Assembly: GCA_022842785.1 (NCBI GenBank)
Contig: JALHOW010000004.1
Location: 62,001-126,000, forward strand
Direction: 5' to 3'
Origin: Hyphomicrobiaceae bacterium
GTDB taxonomy: Bacteria > Pseudomonadota > Alphaproteobacteria > Rhizobiales > Hyphomicrobiaceae
DNA length: 64,000 nt
The translations under genes and the position numbers were made by a program. The notes under the pieces were generated by a model, which made no database searches, had not been told where the DNA came from, and saw only the letters and a list, made by a program, of their open reading frames with translations. Below, one piece after another: positions 10,174-19,678 of this stretch (position 1 is its first letter; each line of letters starts with the position of its first letter).

Positions 10174-11754
10174 ATGAAACGCACGACAAGTCTGGCGATC
10201 GCGCTGGCTGCAGCGGCGCTGATCGCGGCTCCCGCATCTGCAGAGACGCCGAAACGCGGCGGCACTCTCAAGTTTGCCTCGGTCGCCGAGCCGCCGACCA
10301 CCGACTGCCATGGCACGACGACCTTCGCGATGATCCATCCGGTCGTGCCGCAGTACTCGACGCTGATGAAGCTCGTCGGCCCGCACGACAACACGCGGCT
10401 CGAGGGTGATCTCGCCGAATCCTATGAGCTCTCTCCGGACGGCCTGACCTACACGTTCAAGCTGCGCCGCGGCGTAAAGTGGCATGACGGCTCGCCGTTC
10501 TCCTCCGCGGATATCAAGGCGACCTACGATCGCATCGTGAACCCACCTGAGGGCGTCGTCTCCTCGCGCAAGGCTGTCCATCAGGACATCGGCGAGATCA
10601 CGACACCGGATGAATACACCGTCGTCTTCAAGCTGAAGCAGCCGAACGCGTCGATGATCCTGCACTTCGCGTCGCCCTTCAATTGCGTCTACAGCGCCGC
10701 CAAGCTCGCCAAGGACCCGACGTATCCTTCCAAGGAAGTCATGGGTACGGGTGCCTTCAAGTTCGTCGAGTATGTGAAGGGCTCGCATTGGGTCGCGACC
10801 CGCTTCGAGGACTATTGGGATAAGCCGAGGCCCTACATCGACGGCTACCGCCTGTTCTTCGTGCGCGGCACCGCGGTCGTCGCAGGTATGCAGGGCGGCC
10901 AGTTCGACGCCGAGTTCCGCGGGCGCACACCGCAGGAGCGCGATCAGCTCGTCGCCGCCATGAAGGACAAGGTAACGGTGCAGGAAGGGCCGTGGACAAC
11001 CAACATCCTTCTGTCCTTCAATACCGAGAAGAAGCCGTTCGACGATGTCCGCGTGCGCCAGGCGCTGACGATGGCCATCGACCGCTGGGGCGGATCGGAG
11101 AGCCTTGGGAAGGTGTCATTGATCAAAGGCGTGAGCGGCGTTTTCCGTCCGGGCTCGCCCTACTCGATCTCTCAGGACGAGCTGAAGAAGATTCCGGGCT
11201 TCTGGCCGGACATCAACAAGTCCCGTGAGGAGGCAAAGCGCCTGCTCAAGGAGGCCGGCGTCAGCAATCTGAAGGTGAAGCTGCTCAACCGCACGATCGC
11301 GCAGCCGTTCACGCCGGCCGGCATTTTCGCCATCGACCAGTGGCGGCGTATCGGCGTCGAGACGGAGCACGTGCAGGTCGAGACCAAGCTCTGGTACGAC
11401 GGCATGGAGAGCGGCAACTTCGATGTCTGCGTGCAGAACATCTCCGACTTCACCGACGACCCCAATGCACAGTTCAACACGCTACTGAGCAAGAAGGTGT
11501 CGGCGATCGCCTACTCGCGGCACACCGACGGCAAGATCGACGACATGTATACCCTGCAATCCGGCACGGTCGATCCGACGGCCCGCATGAAGATCGTGAA
11601 CGATCTGGAGAAGTACGTCCTCGAGCAGGCCTACAATATTCCGCTGCTGTGGTATCAGCGGATCGTCGTGAACAACGCCAAGGTGAAGGGCTGGGATTTG
11701 ACACCGAGCCACTTCACGGGCCAGCAGCTCACGCACGTCTGGCTCGACGAATAG
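10174..11754 (+). CDS. Periplasmic solute-binding protein, ABC family 5 (peptide type)
   Basis: 526 residues with a clear signal peptide (residues 1-23, ending APASA before ETPKRGG). It has the SBP_bac_5 signatures: GGTLKFASVAEPPTTD, then LAESYELSPDGLTYTFKLR, RGVKWHDGSPFSSADI and a VMGTGAFKFVEYVKG block. It captures the ligand in the periplasm and delivers it to the permeases encoded next. The ribosome site GGAGGAAACC is strong. A REP-like palindrome pair follows before the permease genes. The ligand could be a peptide, opine, sugar derivative or other molecule; family 5 sequence does not decide this. Confidence 0.92.
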   Translation: MKRTTSLAIALAAAALIAAPASAETPKRGGTLKFASVAEPPTTDCHGTTTFAMIHPVVPQYSTLMKLVGPHDNTRLEGDLAESYELSPDGLTYTFKLRRGVKWHDGSPFSSADIKATYDRIVNPPEGVVSSRKAVHQDIGEITTPDEYTVVFKLKQPNASMILHFASPFNCVYSAAKLAKDPTYPSKEVMGTGAFKFVEYVKGSHWVATRFEDYWDKPRPYIDGYRLFFVRGTAVVAGMQGGQFDAEFRGRTPQERDQLVAAMKDKVTVQEGPWTTNILLSFNTEKKPFDDVRVRQALTMAIDRWGGSESLGKVSLIKGVSGVFRPGSPYSISQDELKKIPGFWPDINKSREEAKRLLKEAGVSNLKVKLLNRTIAQPFTPAGIFAIDQWRRIGVETEHVQVETKLWYDGMESGNFDVCVQNISDFTDDPNAQFNTLLSKKVSAIAYSRHTDGKIDDMYTLQSGTVDPTARMKIVNDLEKYVLEQAYNIPLLWYQRIVVNNAKVKGWDLTPSHFTGQQLTHVWLDE

Positions 11755-11777
11755 TCTGGTTGAGCAGCCCCAAATTT

Positions 11778-11894
11778 CCCCTCTCCTCGTCCTTACGGGG
11801 AGAGGGTTAGGGTGAGGGGCAGCGCCACAATCCGAGGTTTGAGTATTCCGCCGCCCCTCATCCCGACCTTCTCCCCGTAAGGACGGGGAGAAGG
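11778..11894. repeat. REP-like palindrome pair A (two inverted units)
   Basis: Unit A1 (11778-11819, forward) and unit A2 (11848-11894, inverted) each contain a small palindrome around TTACGGGGAGA followed by a GTGAGGGG or GATGAGGGG tail. The tails face each other across about 30 bases. A1 is the GAGAGGGTTAGGGTGAGGGG subtype and A2 the GAGAAGGTCGGGATGAGGGG subtype. Together they can fold into one large stem. The pair sits between binding-protein and permease genes of one operon. Related units are at 17191-17330, 42700-42751 and 43145-43196. Confidence 0.85.
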
Positions 11895-11928
11895 AGAAGT
11901 CCGCTCCTTACTGCGATATCGGAACACC

Positions 11929-12882
11929 ATGACCGGCTATGTCATCAGGCGCCTGCTTCTTGTCATCCCATCTCTGATCGGAGTGGCGGTCGCCGTATTC
12001 TTCCTCATCCGCGTCATGCCGGGGGACGTGGTCGTCGTGAAGTTGCGCGCCGACGGTGTCGCCGTCAGCGAGGATGCGATCATCGCCGAGCGAAAGCGCC
12101 TCGGGCTCGACAGGTCGATCGGCCACCAGTTCGTCGATTACATGTGGGGGCTGACGCGCTTAGATCTCGGCAAGTCGCTGTGGACGGGCGAGAAGGTAAT
12201 CGACGAGATCTTGCTGCGCTTCCCCGTCTCCCTGCAGATCGCCATCATGGCGACGCTCATCGCCGTATTTATCGCCATACCCTTAGGAACAATATCAGCG
12301 CTCTATCGAGATACCTGGATCGACTACACGGTTCGCGTGATCGCCGTATCGGGGCTCGCCATCCCGAGCTTCTGGCTCGGCATGATCATCGTGCTCGGTC
12401 TGATTACGGTATTCGGCTGGCTGCCACAGATCGGATATGTCTCGATCTTCGAGAACCCGTGGGCCAATCTCGCGGCCCTCTTCTGGCCGGCGCTCTCGGT
12501 CGGCTATCGCTACGCCGCCGTCGCGACGCGCATGATGCGCTCGGCCCTGCTCGAAGTCATGCGCGAGGACTACATACGCACGGCGCGCGCGAAAGGCGTC
12601 TTCCGCCGGATCATTACGCGCCGCCACGCCATGCGGAATGCCATGCTGCCGGTCGTCACGGTGATCGGGCTCGAATTCGCCTTCCTGATCGGCGGCCTCG
12701 TTGTGACCGAGCAGGTCTTCAACATCAACGGCATCGGTAAACTCTTCGTCGACGCAACCACGCGCGGCGACTTCACGCTGATCCAGGGGCTCGTTCTGCT
12801 GATCGCGGTGACCTTCATCCTCGTAAATCTCGTGGTCGACCTGCTCTACGCATGGCTCGATCCGCGCATCCGCCTGAGCTGA
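11929..12882 (+). CDS. ABC transporter permease, DppB type
   Basis: 317 residues with the DppB/OppB start (TGYVIRRLLLVIPSLIGVAV) and six predicted membrane helices. The cytoplasmic EAA loop reads YIRTARAKGVFRRIITRRHA, where it contacts the ATPase. The ending VVDLLYAWLDPRIRLS is typical of the family. It pairs with the DppC-type permease 16 bases downstream to form the inner-membrane pore of the importer encoded from 7960. The DppB fold tolerates many ligands, so specificity comes from the binding protein. Confidence 0.92.
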   Translation: MTGYVIRRLLLVIPSLIGVAVAVFFLIRVMPGDVVVVKLRADGVAVSEDAIIAERKRLGLDRSIGHQFVDYMWGLTRLDLGKSLWTGEKVIDEILLRFPVSLQIAIMATLIAVFIAIPLGTISALYRDTWIDYTVRVIAVSGLAIPSFWLGMIIVLGLITVFGWLPQIGYVSIFENPWANLAALFWPALSVGYRYAAVATRMMRSALLEVMREDYIRTARAKGVFRRIITRRHAMRNAMLPVVTVIGLEFAFLIGGLVVTEQVFNINGIGKLFVDATTRGDFTLIQGLVLLIAVTFILVNLVVDLLYAWLDPRIRLS

Positions 12883-12898
12883 GGCCGGGAGGCAGAAC

Positions 12899-13801
12899 AT
12901 GACAGACGCCACGCTCACGCCATCGACAGTCGCCCTCGCGCGCCCGCGCCGGCCCAATCGCGTGCTGCACTTCATCCGCAAGCAGCCGCTCGGCTTCGTC
13001 GGCTTTCTCATCATCCTGCTCTATTTCGGGTTGGCGATCGGCGCCTACTGGATCTCGCCCTTCCATCCGGAGGAGATCGACTTCGCGGCCATGCTCGCCG
13101 CGCCGAGCGCCGAGCACCCCATGGGCACGGACCAGTACGGGCGTGATGTCTTCTCGCGCCTCGTCTATGGCGCACGCACCGCCATGGCGGTCGGCATTCT
13201 CTCCGCATTCCTCGGCTGCACGGCCGGCGCCCTGATAGGCGCCACGTCCGGCTACTTCGGTGGCCGCATAGACAACCTCATCCAGCGCATTGTCGACATC
13301 ATGCTGGCCTTCCCGATCATCGTGCTGGCCATGGTCGTCGTCGCCGTGCTCGGCAAGAATTTGCTGTTCGGCGTCGATATGAATCTCATCATCGCGATCG
13401 CGCTGCCGATGGTGCCGAAAATGGCCCGCATCGCCCGTGCTTCGACGCTGTCGATCGCCCAGATGCCCTATATCGACGCCGCCCGCGCGGCCGGATACAG
13501 CCACGCGCGCATCATCCTGCGGCACATCGCGCCGAACATCGTGGCGCCCTACCTCGTCATGGCAACGGCGTTCATTGCGCAGGCCATCCTGCTCGAAGCG
13601 AGCCTTTCGTTCCTGGGCCTCGGGGTCACCGAACCGACACCGGCTTGGGGCCTGATGCTTTCGGGTGCCTCGGCTGATTTCTATAGGGCTGCACCCTGGA
13701 TGATCATGTTCCCGGGCCTTGCGATCACGCTGGCTGTCTTCGCCTTCAACCTGTTCGGTGACAGCCTCCGCGACTGGCTCGACCCGAAGCTGAAGGGCTA
13801 G
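12899..13801 (+). CDS. ABC transporter permease, DppC type
   Basis: 300 residues. A Pro/Arg-rich N-terminus leads into the first helix (FVGFLIILLYFGLAIGAYWI), and the DppC periplasmic segment HPMGTDQYGRDVFSRLVYGA is present. The EAA loop reads YIDAARAAGYSHARIILRHI, and five more helices end in FGDSLRDWLDPKLKG. It closes the importer operon (ATPase, binding protein, DppB, DppC). The next gene, a helicase, starts 36 bases later on the same strand, so read-through is possible, but its function is unrelated. Confidence 0.92.
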   Translation: MTDATLTPSTVALARPRRPNRVLHFIRKQPLGFVGFLIILLYFGLAIGAYWISPFHPEEIDFAAMLAAPSAEHPMGTDQYGRDVFSRLVYGARTAMAVGILSAFLGCTAGALIGATSGYFGGRIDNLIQRIVDIMLAFPIIVLAMVVVAVLGKNLLFGVDMNLIIAIALPMVPKMARIARASTLSIAQMPYIDAARAAGYSHARIILRHIAPNIVAPYLVMATAFIAQAILLEASLSFLGLGVTEPTPAWGLMLSGASADFYRAAPWMIMFPGLAITLAVFAFNLFGDSLRDWLDPKLKG

Positions 13802-13837
13802 CTAGAGCGCCGCAGGTGACGCGCGCACTGCCGTGCT

Positions 13838-16420
13838 ATGCTCGGGGCAATGCGCGTGCGAACCAAATCCCGTTCCTTGAGCACAGCACGGCCACGAACG
13901 AAGGCCGCGCCAGTGCCGGTGTTGCCCGAGCCGTTCGCCGGGTGGTTCAAGGCCAAGGGCTGGCAGCCGCGTCCACATCAGCTCGCGCTCCTCGCCCAGT
14001 CCCAGGCGCGACGCTCGACACTGCTTATCGCGCCGACGGGTGCCGGCAAGACGCTCGCCGGTTTCCTGCCGAGCCTCGTCGCTCTCCATGCAAACCGTGA
14101 GCAACCGGCACGCGCGTCCGGTTTGCGCACGCTCTACATCTCGCCGCTGAAGGCGCTCGCAGTCGACATCGCCCGCAATCTGCTGAACCCTGTCACAGAG
14201 ATGGGCCTCGACATTCGCGTCGAGACGCGCACGGGCGACACGCCCGCAAGCAAACGCCAACGCCAGCGCCTCAAGCCGCCGGAAATCCTGCTCACGACGC
14301 CGGAGCAACTCGCCCTCCTGCTCGCGAGCCCCGATGCCGGCTACATCTTCGGCGATCTCGACACGCTGATCCTCGACGAGTTGCACGCGCTCGCCCCCTC
14401 CAAGCGCGGCGATCTGCTTTCTCTCGACGTCGCACGACTTCGGACGCTGACGCCCGATCTCGTTTCGATCGGCCTCTCGGCGACCGTCGCCCAGCCGAGC
14501 GAACTGCGCGCCTGGCTCACACCACAAGTGGCACCGGACAGCGCCATCCAGCTCGCCGATATCGTGACGGTGGACGGCGGCGCAAAGCCCGAGATCATCA
14601 TCCTCGAAACCGAGGGCGGCATGCCCATTGCGAGCCACACAGCCCGCTATGCCGTACCGGACGTGCTCGCGGCAATCGCGCGCCATCGCCTCGCGCTCAT
14701 CTTCGTCAATACGCGCATGCAGGCCGAGCTCATGTTCCAGGAGCTCTGGAAGGCGAATACCGAGAGCCTTCCCATCGCGCTTCATCACGGCTCTCTCGAC
14801 GTCGGCCAGCGGCGCAAGGTCGAGGCGGCCATGGCACGCGGTACGCTGCGCGCGGTCGTTGCCACGTCGACGCTCGACCTCGGCATCGACTGGGGCGATG
14901 TCGATCTCGTCATTCACCTCGGCGCACCGAAGGGTGCTTCGCGCCTCATCCAGCGCATTGGCCGCGCCAACCACCGCCTCGACGAACCCTCGAACGCCAT
15001 TCTCGTGCCCGCAAACCGCTTCGAAGTGCTCGAATGCCGCGCCGCGCTAGAAGCCGCGCTCGCCGGTGAGCAGGACGCGCTGATCCACCGCCGCGGCACC
15101 ATGGACGTCCTCGCGCAGCACGTTCTCGGCATGGCTTGCGCCGGCCCTTTTCATCCCGATGCGCTCCACGCAGAAGTGCGCACCGCGCTTCCGTATGCGG
15201 GCCTCTCGCGCACCGACTTCGATCGGATCGTCGATTTCGTCGCCACCGGCGGTTATGCACTGCGCCAGTACGAACGCTTCGCGCGCCTGAAGCCGGATAC
15301 CGAGGGCCGCGTGCGCCTGACACATCCGAGCTTCGCGCAGCAATACCGCATGAACGTCGGCACCATCGTAGAAAAGCCGCTACTGAAAGTGCGCCTCGTT
15401 GGCGCGCGCCGTCGGCGTCCCGGTTCCGCGCAAAGTCTCATGGGGGGACGAATGCTCGGCGAGCTCGACGAGGATTTTGCCTCCGAGCTGAGCCCCGGGG
15501 ATACGTTCGCCTTCGCGGGCTACATTCTGCGCATGGAGGGACTCACGGACGAGGAGCTGCTCGTCTCACGCTCCAACGCCAAGGATCCCAAGGTGCCGAG
15601 CTATCCGGGCGGCAGGTTTCCGCTCTCGACGCACCTCGCCAAACGCGTGCGGCAGATGCTGGCCGACCCGGCGCACTGGACGAGCCTGCCGCCTTCGGTC
15701 GCCCATTGGCTCGAGATCCAGCAGCGCGTCTCGACGATTCCCGCCGCGGACGAGGTACTGGTCGAGACATTCCCGCGGAGTGGACGTCACTACCTCGCGA
15801 TCTATCCCTTCGAGGGTCGCATCGCGCACCAGACGCTCGGCATGCTGCTGACGCGCCGTCTGCACCGCGCCGGCGCCCTGCCGCTCGGCTTCGTCGCCAA
15901 CGACTATGCCCTCTCCGTCTGGGCGGCGCGCGACATCGGGCGAATGCTCGCCGACGGTGAACTCGATCTCGGCGCCCTGTTCGACGAGGACATGCTCGGC
16001 GACGACCTCGAAGCCTGGCTCGCCGAGACGAGCCTCATGCAGCGCACATTCCGTGCCTGTGCCGTCATTGCCGGCCTCGTCGAGCGACGCGCGCCCCGCC
16101 ACAAGAAGAACAGCCGTCAGCTCTCGGTCTCCACGAACCTCATTTATGACGTATTGCGCCGCCACGACCCGCACCACATTCTTCTCGAGGCTGCCTACCA
16201 GGATGCGGCGACGGGCCTCCTGGATATCCAGCGCCTCGCGGGCTTCCTGGCGCGAATCAAGGGGAGAATCAGGCATAGTCCGCTGGATCGCGTTTCCCCG
16301 CTCGCTGTGCCGCTCATTGTCGAGCTTGGTCGCGAGTCGGTTCACGGGGCTTCCGCCGAAGCCCTGCTCCGGGAGGCGGCCGAAGAGCTGATTACCGAAG
16401 CGACGGAAGCTGATATCTGA
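13838..16420 (+). CDS. lhr: Ligase-associated DNA damage response DEXH-box helicase (Lhr-like)
   Basis: 860 residues matching the bacterial Lhr core. Walker A is APTGAGKT (about 65-72); LDELHAL is the DExH box; SATVAQPSEL is motif III; RLIQRIGRANHR is motif VI. A winged-helix region and a long C-terminal domain follow (RAPRHKKNSRQLSVSTNLIYD, with the usual family ending). This subfamily occurs with an ATP-dependent ligase, an MBL-fold exonuclease and the phosphoesterase PdeM in DNA repair. PdeM follows 20 bases downstream; the ligase and exonuclease are absent, with an ABC operon instead upstream. ATG 13850 is an alternative start. Confidence 0.9.
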   Translation: MLGAMRVRTKSRSLSTARPRTKAAPVPVLPEPFAGWFKAKGWQPRPHQLALLAQSQARRSTLLIAPTGAGKTLAGFLPSLVALHANREQPARASGLRTLYISPLKALAVDIARNLLNPVTEMGLDIRVETRTGDTPASKRQRQRLKPPEILLTTPEQLALLLASPDAGYIFGDLDTLILDELHALAPSKRGDLLSLDVARLRTLTPDLVSIGLSATVAQPSELRAWLTPQVAPDSAIQLADIVTVDGGAKPEIIILETEGGMPIASHTARYAVPDVLAAIARHRLALIFVNTRMQAELMFQELWKANTESLPIALHHGSLDVGQRRKVEAAMARGTLRAVVATSTLDLGIDWGDVDLVIHLGAPKGASRLIQRIGRANHRLDEPSNAILVPANRFEVLECRAALEAALAGEQDALIHRRGTMDVLAQHVLGMACAGPFHPDALHAEVRTALPYAGLSRTDFDRIVDFVATGGYALRQYERFARLKPDTEGRVRLTHPSFAQQYRMNVGTIVEKPLLKVRLVGARRRRPGSAQSLMGGRMLGELDEDFASELSPGDTFAFAGYILRMEGLTDEELLVSRSNAKDPKVPSYPGGRFPLSTHLAKRVRQMLADPAHWTSLPPSVAHWLEIQQRVSTIPAADEVLVETFPRSGRHYLAIYPFEGRIAHQTLGMLLTRRLHRAGALPLGFVANDYALSVWAARDIGRMLADGELDLGALFDEDMLGDDLEAWLAETSLMQRTFRACAVIAGLVERRAPRHKKNSRQLSVSTNLIYDVLRRHDPHHILLEAAYQDAATGLLDIQRLAGFLARIKGRIRHSPLDRVSPLAVPLIVELGRESVHGASAEALLREAAEELITEATEADI

Positions 16421-16440
16421 GCCGGAAGTCTGGAGGGCCG

Positions 16441-17169
16441 ATGAGCGTTCTCGCATTGAGCCCCGAGCGGGCACGGATCGGCGATGCCGCCGCGCAGATG
16501 GTCTCGATCTGCGGGAAGCAGTTCCTTGCCGACATGTCCGGGGCGCTCTACTGGCCGGGCGAGCGGGCGCTCATCGTCGCCGATCTGCACCTTGAAAAGG
16601 CCTCGGCTCATGCCGAGCGCGGCACGCTCCTGCCACCTTACGACACGCGCGAGACACTCGAGCGTCTGGCGACCGCCATCGAGCGCTACAATCCGGAAAT
16701 CGTCATCGCGCTCGGCGACAGCCTCCATGACGGCGGCGCAGCTGAGCGTATTGCGCCCGGCGATCTCGCAGCATTGCGCATCCTGCAGGAGGACCGCCGC
16801 TGGATCTGGGTGACGGGCAATCACGACCCCGACATCGGCCAGCAGCTCGGCGGCGAGGTGGTTGATGGGCTCACGGTCGGCGGCCTGCGCCTCGTCCACG
16901 TCCCGACCGACGGCCATGCGACACATGAGATCGCCGGCCATCTCCATCCAGCGGCCCGTCTTTCGCTTTACGGACATACCCTGAGGCGGCCCTGCTTCGT
17001 CGGCAACCGCTTGCGGCTCGTCCTGCCCGCGTTCGGTGCTTTCACGGGTGGCCTCAACGTGCTTGACGCGGCCTTCCTGCCGCTGTTTGGCAATGATGGC
17101 TTCGGCGTGTGGATGCTCGGCCAGGAAGGCGTCTATCCCGTCGCCACCCGCCAGCTCCATGGCGACTAG
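16441..17169 (+). CDS. pdeM: Ligase-associated DNA damage response endonuclease PdeM
   Basis: 242 residues of the calcineurin-like phosphoesterase fold. The metal-ligand motifs appear in order: IVADLHLEKAS, ALGDSLHDGG, VTGNHDPDIG, IAGHLHPAARL and YGHTLRRPCFVG. This arrangement matches the ligase-associated PdeM family. It is 20 bases after the Lhr-like helicase with GGAGG before ATG 16441, so the two are translated together. The presumed role is nicking or processing DNA ends in a repair pathway with Lhr. A REP-like pair follows the stop codon. Confidence 0.88.
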   Translation: MSVLALSPERARIGDAAAQMVSICGKQFLADMSGALYWPGERALIVADLHLEKASAHAERGTLLPPYDTRETLERLATAIERYNPEIVIALGDSLHDGGAAERIAPGDLAALRILQEDRRWIWVTGNHDPDIGQQLGGEVVDGLTVGGLRLVHVPTDGHATHEIAGHLHPAARLSLYGHTLRRPCFVGNRLRLVLPAFGAFTGGLNVLDAAFLPLFGNDGFGVWMLGQEGVYPVATRQLHGD

Positions 17170-17190
17170 CTAAGCGCGCCGCACTTCTTC

Positions 17191-17330
17191 CCCTTCTCCC
17201 CGTTTTTACGGGGAGAAGGTCGGGATGAGGGGCGGCGGTACACGCAAACGTCGGCAATTGCCGCCGCCCCTCACGTCGTGCTGAATGCACGCCTCCGGCA
17301 TGGCCCTCTCTCCGCAAGCGGGGAGAGGGG
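17191..17330. repeat. REP-like palindrome pair B
   Basis: Unit B1 (17191-17238) is the GAGAAGGTCGGGATGAGGGG subtype in forward direction. Unit B2 (17259-17330) is inverted and diverged: its palindrome is CTCTCTCCGCAAGCGGGGAGAG and about 25 unrelated bases separate it from the CCGCCGCCCCTCA tail. The GGGGCGGCGG tails face inward across 20-30 bases, as in pair A. It lies between pdeM and the helicase gene. There is no T run, so it is not an ordinary terminator. Confidence 0.8.
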
Positions 17331-17347
17331 AATAGAGGAACACACTC

Positions 17348-18676
17348 TTGGCGCAGAAACTGTCGGCCGGGCCAATCGCGCGAAACTGGCCCTCCTATCT
17401 CGGGCCCACGCCCGAGTACGAGGCCGCACTCGACTACCTGAGCGAGGATGGCGGCCACCTCTTCGTCACGGGGCGCGCCGGCACCGGCAAATCGACACTG
17501 CTGCGCGCACTCTGCGAGATGATCGATGCAGAGCACGTCATCGTCGCGCCGACGGGACTTGCCGCAGTGAACGTTGGCGGGCAAACGATCCACTCGTTCT
17601 TCGGTCTGCCACCGCGTCTCATCCAGCCCGAGGACATCCGCCGCAGCCGCAATGGCGCCGTCATGCGCAAGATGAAGCTGCTGGTGATCGATGAAGTCTC
17701 GATGGTCCGCTCGGATCTCATGTGGGCCATCGATCAGTCACTCCGCATCAACCGCGGCCGTCCGCGCGAGCCCTTCGGCGGCGTGCGTCTCGTGCTCTTC
17801 GGTGATCTGCATCAGCTCCCTCCCGTCGTGCAGGAGGCGGAGGTGGCCGCGCACCTCGAAGAGACGCACGGTGGACCATTCTTCTTCAGCATCGGCGCGC
17901 TGCGCGAGGGTGTCGGCACCTACTTGCTGGAGCTGTCGCAGGTTTTCCGCCAGAGCGACGAAGCGTTGATCGACGTCCTGACACGCGTCCGCGGCGGTGA
18001 CGTCGAGGCTGAGCAACTCGAGTTGCTCAACGAACGTGTCGCCCCCATTCGCACGCTGGCGGAAGGCGAGCCCTACGTCATCCTGACGCCGACCAATGCC
18101 GCGGCGAACCGCATCAACATGGCCTATCTCGATGCTCTTGCGGCAGCTCCCACCACGTTCTCCGCCACCACGACCGGCGAATTCTCGCAAACGGCCCAGC
18201 CGACCGACGTGACACTCGTGCTGAAGGTCGGCGCCAAGGTCATGCTGCTGCGCAATGATTCCGAGCGTCGCTGGGTGAACGGCACGATCGCACGCATCTC
18301 CCGCCTTGACGAGAAGCGCGTGTGGATCGACGTCGACGGCAAGGAATACGAGGTCGAAGCCGTCACCTGGGAGGCGCGCCGCTATGCCTACGACACCGCG
18401 GCGCAGAAGATCGTCGAGACTGTCGCCGGCACGTTCAAGCAGTTCCCGCTGCGCCTGGCCTGGGCCCTGACCATCCATAAGTCACAGGGTTTGACGCTCG
18501 ATCGCGTATATATCGATCTCGGGCGAGGCACCTTTGCGCATGGGCAAGCCTATGTGGCGCTCTCCCGCTGCCGTACGCTCCAGGGGCTGGCGCTCGCCCG
18601 CCCGCTGCGCCCGAGTGATATTCTCTTCGATCCCGCCGCCATGGGCTATCGCGAGCTTTTCCCGACGCTCACCTGA
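17348..18676 (+). CDS. PIF1/RecD-like superfamily 1 DNA helicase
   Basis: 442 residues from TTG 17348, supported by AGAGGA just upstream. Motif I is GRAGTGKS (42-49), followed by APTGLAAVNVGGQTIHSFF, VIDEVSMV (motif II), FGDLHQLPPV (motif III), LSQVFRQSDEA and the C-terminal WALTIHKSQGLTLDRV with YVALSRCRTL. This is the compact PIF1/RecD-like family with a UvrD_C_2 end. It should be a 5'-3' ATP-dependent DNA helicase acting in repair or replication restart. It follows lhr-pdeM on the same strand across REP pair B, so the three may form a repair neighbourhood; a direct partnership is inference. Confidence 0.88.
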   Translation: MAQKLSAGPIARNWPSYLGPTPEYEAALDYLSEDGGHLFVTGRAGTGKSTLLRALCEMIDAEHVIVAPTGLAAVNVGGQTIHSFFGLPPRLIQPEDIRRSRNGAVMRKMKLLVIDEVSMVRSDLMWAIDQSLRINRGRPREPFGGVRLVLFGDLHQLPPVVQEAEVAAHLEETHGGPFFFSIGALREGVGTYLLELSQVFRQSDEALIDVLTRVRGGDVEAEQLELLNERVAPIRTLAEGEPYVILTPTNAAANRINMAYLDALAAAPTTFSATTTGEFSQTAQPTDVTLVLKVGAKVMLLRNDSERRWVNGTIARISRLDEKRVWIDVDGKEYEVEAVTWEARRYAYDTAAQKIVETVAGTFKQFPLRLAWALTIHKSQGLTLDRVYIDLGRGTFAHGQAYVALSRCRTLQGLALARPLRPSDILFDPAAMGYRELFPTLT

Positions 18677-18822
18677 GCGGTTTCCGCTCAAAGGCGGATG
18701 AGATGACGGCCGCATTTACCTTTCGGGGCGCAAGTACTGCGTCAATCTGGACTTTTGAGTGATGTGCTCATGGGCAATTGCGGTTAGGGTACTCGGGATT
18801 GCGCATTTTCTGGCGATGACAC

Positions 18823-19656
18823 ATGGATGAATTCGAGGCAGAGGACGCCGAGCCGCACACCACGGAGGTGGCTTCGTCGGGCGTGGCCCGGCGCCAGCCG
18901 CTCTATGTGCAGATCGCGGCGACACTGGCGGCCCAGATCGCCGAGGGTACACACCCTGTTGGTTCTCTGTTGCCGACCGAGGCCGAGCTACAGCAGCAGT
19001 TCCATGTCTCGCGCTACGTCGTGCGCCAAGCCATCCAGCATCTGAGATCCATGGGGCTCGTGACCGCCCGCAAGGGCGTCGGCACCCGCGTCGAGGCACG
19101 TCAGGCCGGCGCACGCTTCCTGCTCACCATGCATTCGGTCGGAGACATCCGCCAGTATGCGTCCGGTATGCGGCTCGAGATTCTGGAGGTCGATGAGACC
19201 GTACTGCGCGGCAGCAAGGCGGCCTTGATCGGTGCCCGCCCGGGGCGGCGCTTCCTACGCGTCACAGGCGTTCGCCGGCGCGATCGCGACAACAAGCCCG
19301 TCAGTCACGCCGAGATCTTCGTCGACGAGGCCTTCAGTGCCATCAAGTCGGAGATCCCGACGGTCGGCACCGCCATCTGGGAGATGATCGAACGCCAGTC
19401 CGGCGAGACCCTCGTCGAGGTCGAGCAGCAGATCGATGCGGTGACGCTCAACGGCGAACACGCGCAACTCCTCGACGTCGCCGAAGGCACACCGGCGCTC
19501 CGCGTCATCCGCCGCTACTACGTCACCGGGCGCCGGCTCGTCGAGCTCTCCATAAACCTCCATCCGGCCAACCGCTTCTCGTACAATATGCGCATCAAGC
19601 GCGATGTCGGGGCGGAAGTGCCCGCAGACCGCAAGGTGCGTTCGCGCGGCAAATGA
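18823..19656 (+). CDS. GntR-family transcriptional regulator with UTRA domain
   Basis: 277 residues. Residues about 25-95 form the winged helix (LYVQIAATLAAQIAEGTHPV, LPTEAELQQQFHVSRYVVRQ, KGVGTRVEA). Residues about 105-260 form the UTRA ligand domain (VTGVRRRDRDNKPVSHAEIF, then RVIRRYYVTGRRLVELSINL). The acidic N-terminal tail of about 20 residues is unusual. Its neighbours are a helicase gene upstream and a convergent MsrA gene, neither an obvious target, so its regulon is unknown. It is only distantly similar to the other GntR protein at 642-1427. Confidence 0.85.
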   Translation: MDEFEAEDAEPHTTEVASSGVARRQPLYVQIAATLAAQIAEGTHPVGSLLPTEAELQQQFHVSRYVVRQAIQHLRSMGLVTARKGVGTRVEARQAGARFLLTMHSVGDIRQYASGMRLEILEVDETVLRGSKAALIGARPGRRFLRVTGVRRRDRDNKPVSHAEIFVDEAFSAIKSEIPTVGTAIWEMIERQSGETLVEVEQQIDAVTLNGEHAQLLDVAEGTPALRVIRRYYVTGRRLVELSINLHPANRFSYNMRIKRDVGAEVPADRKVRSRGK

Positions 19657-19678
19657 AGGCGCTGTTCGTGCGCCGCAC

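Noticed and set aside
17191-17330. Interpreting the REP-like pairs as ordinary terminators
   Set aside because: No T runs, two units in inverted order, and related copies at other sites including inside an operon and around a gene.
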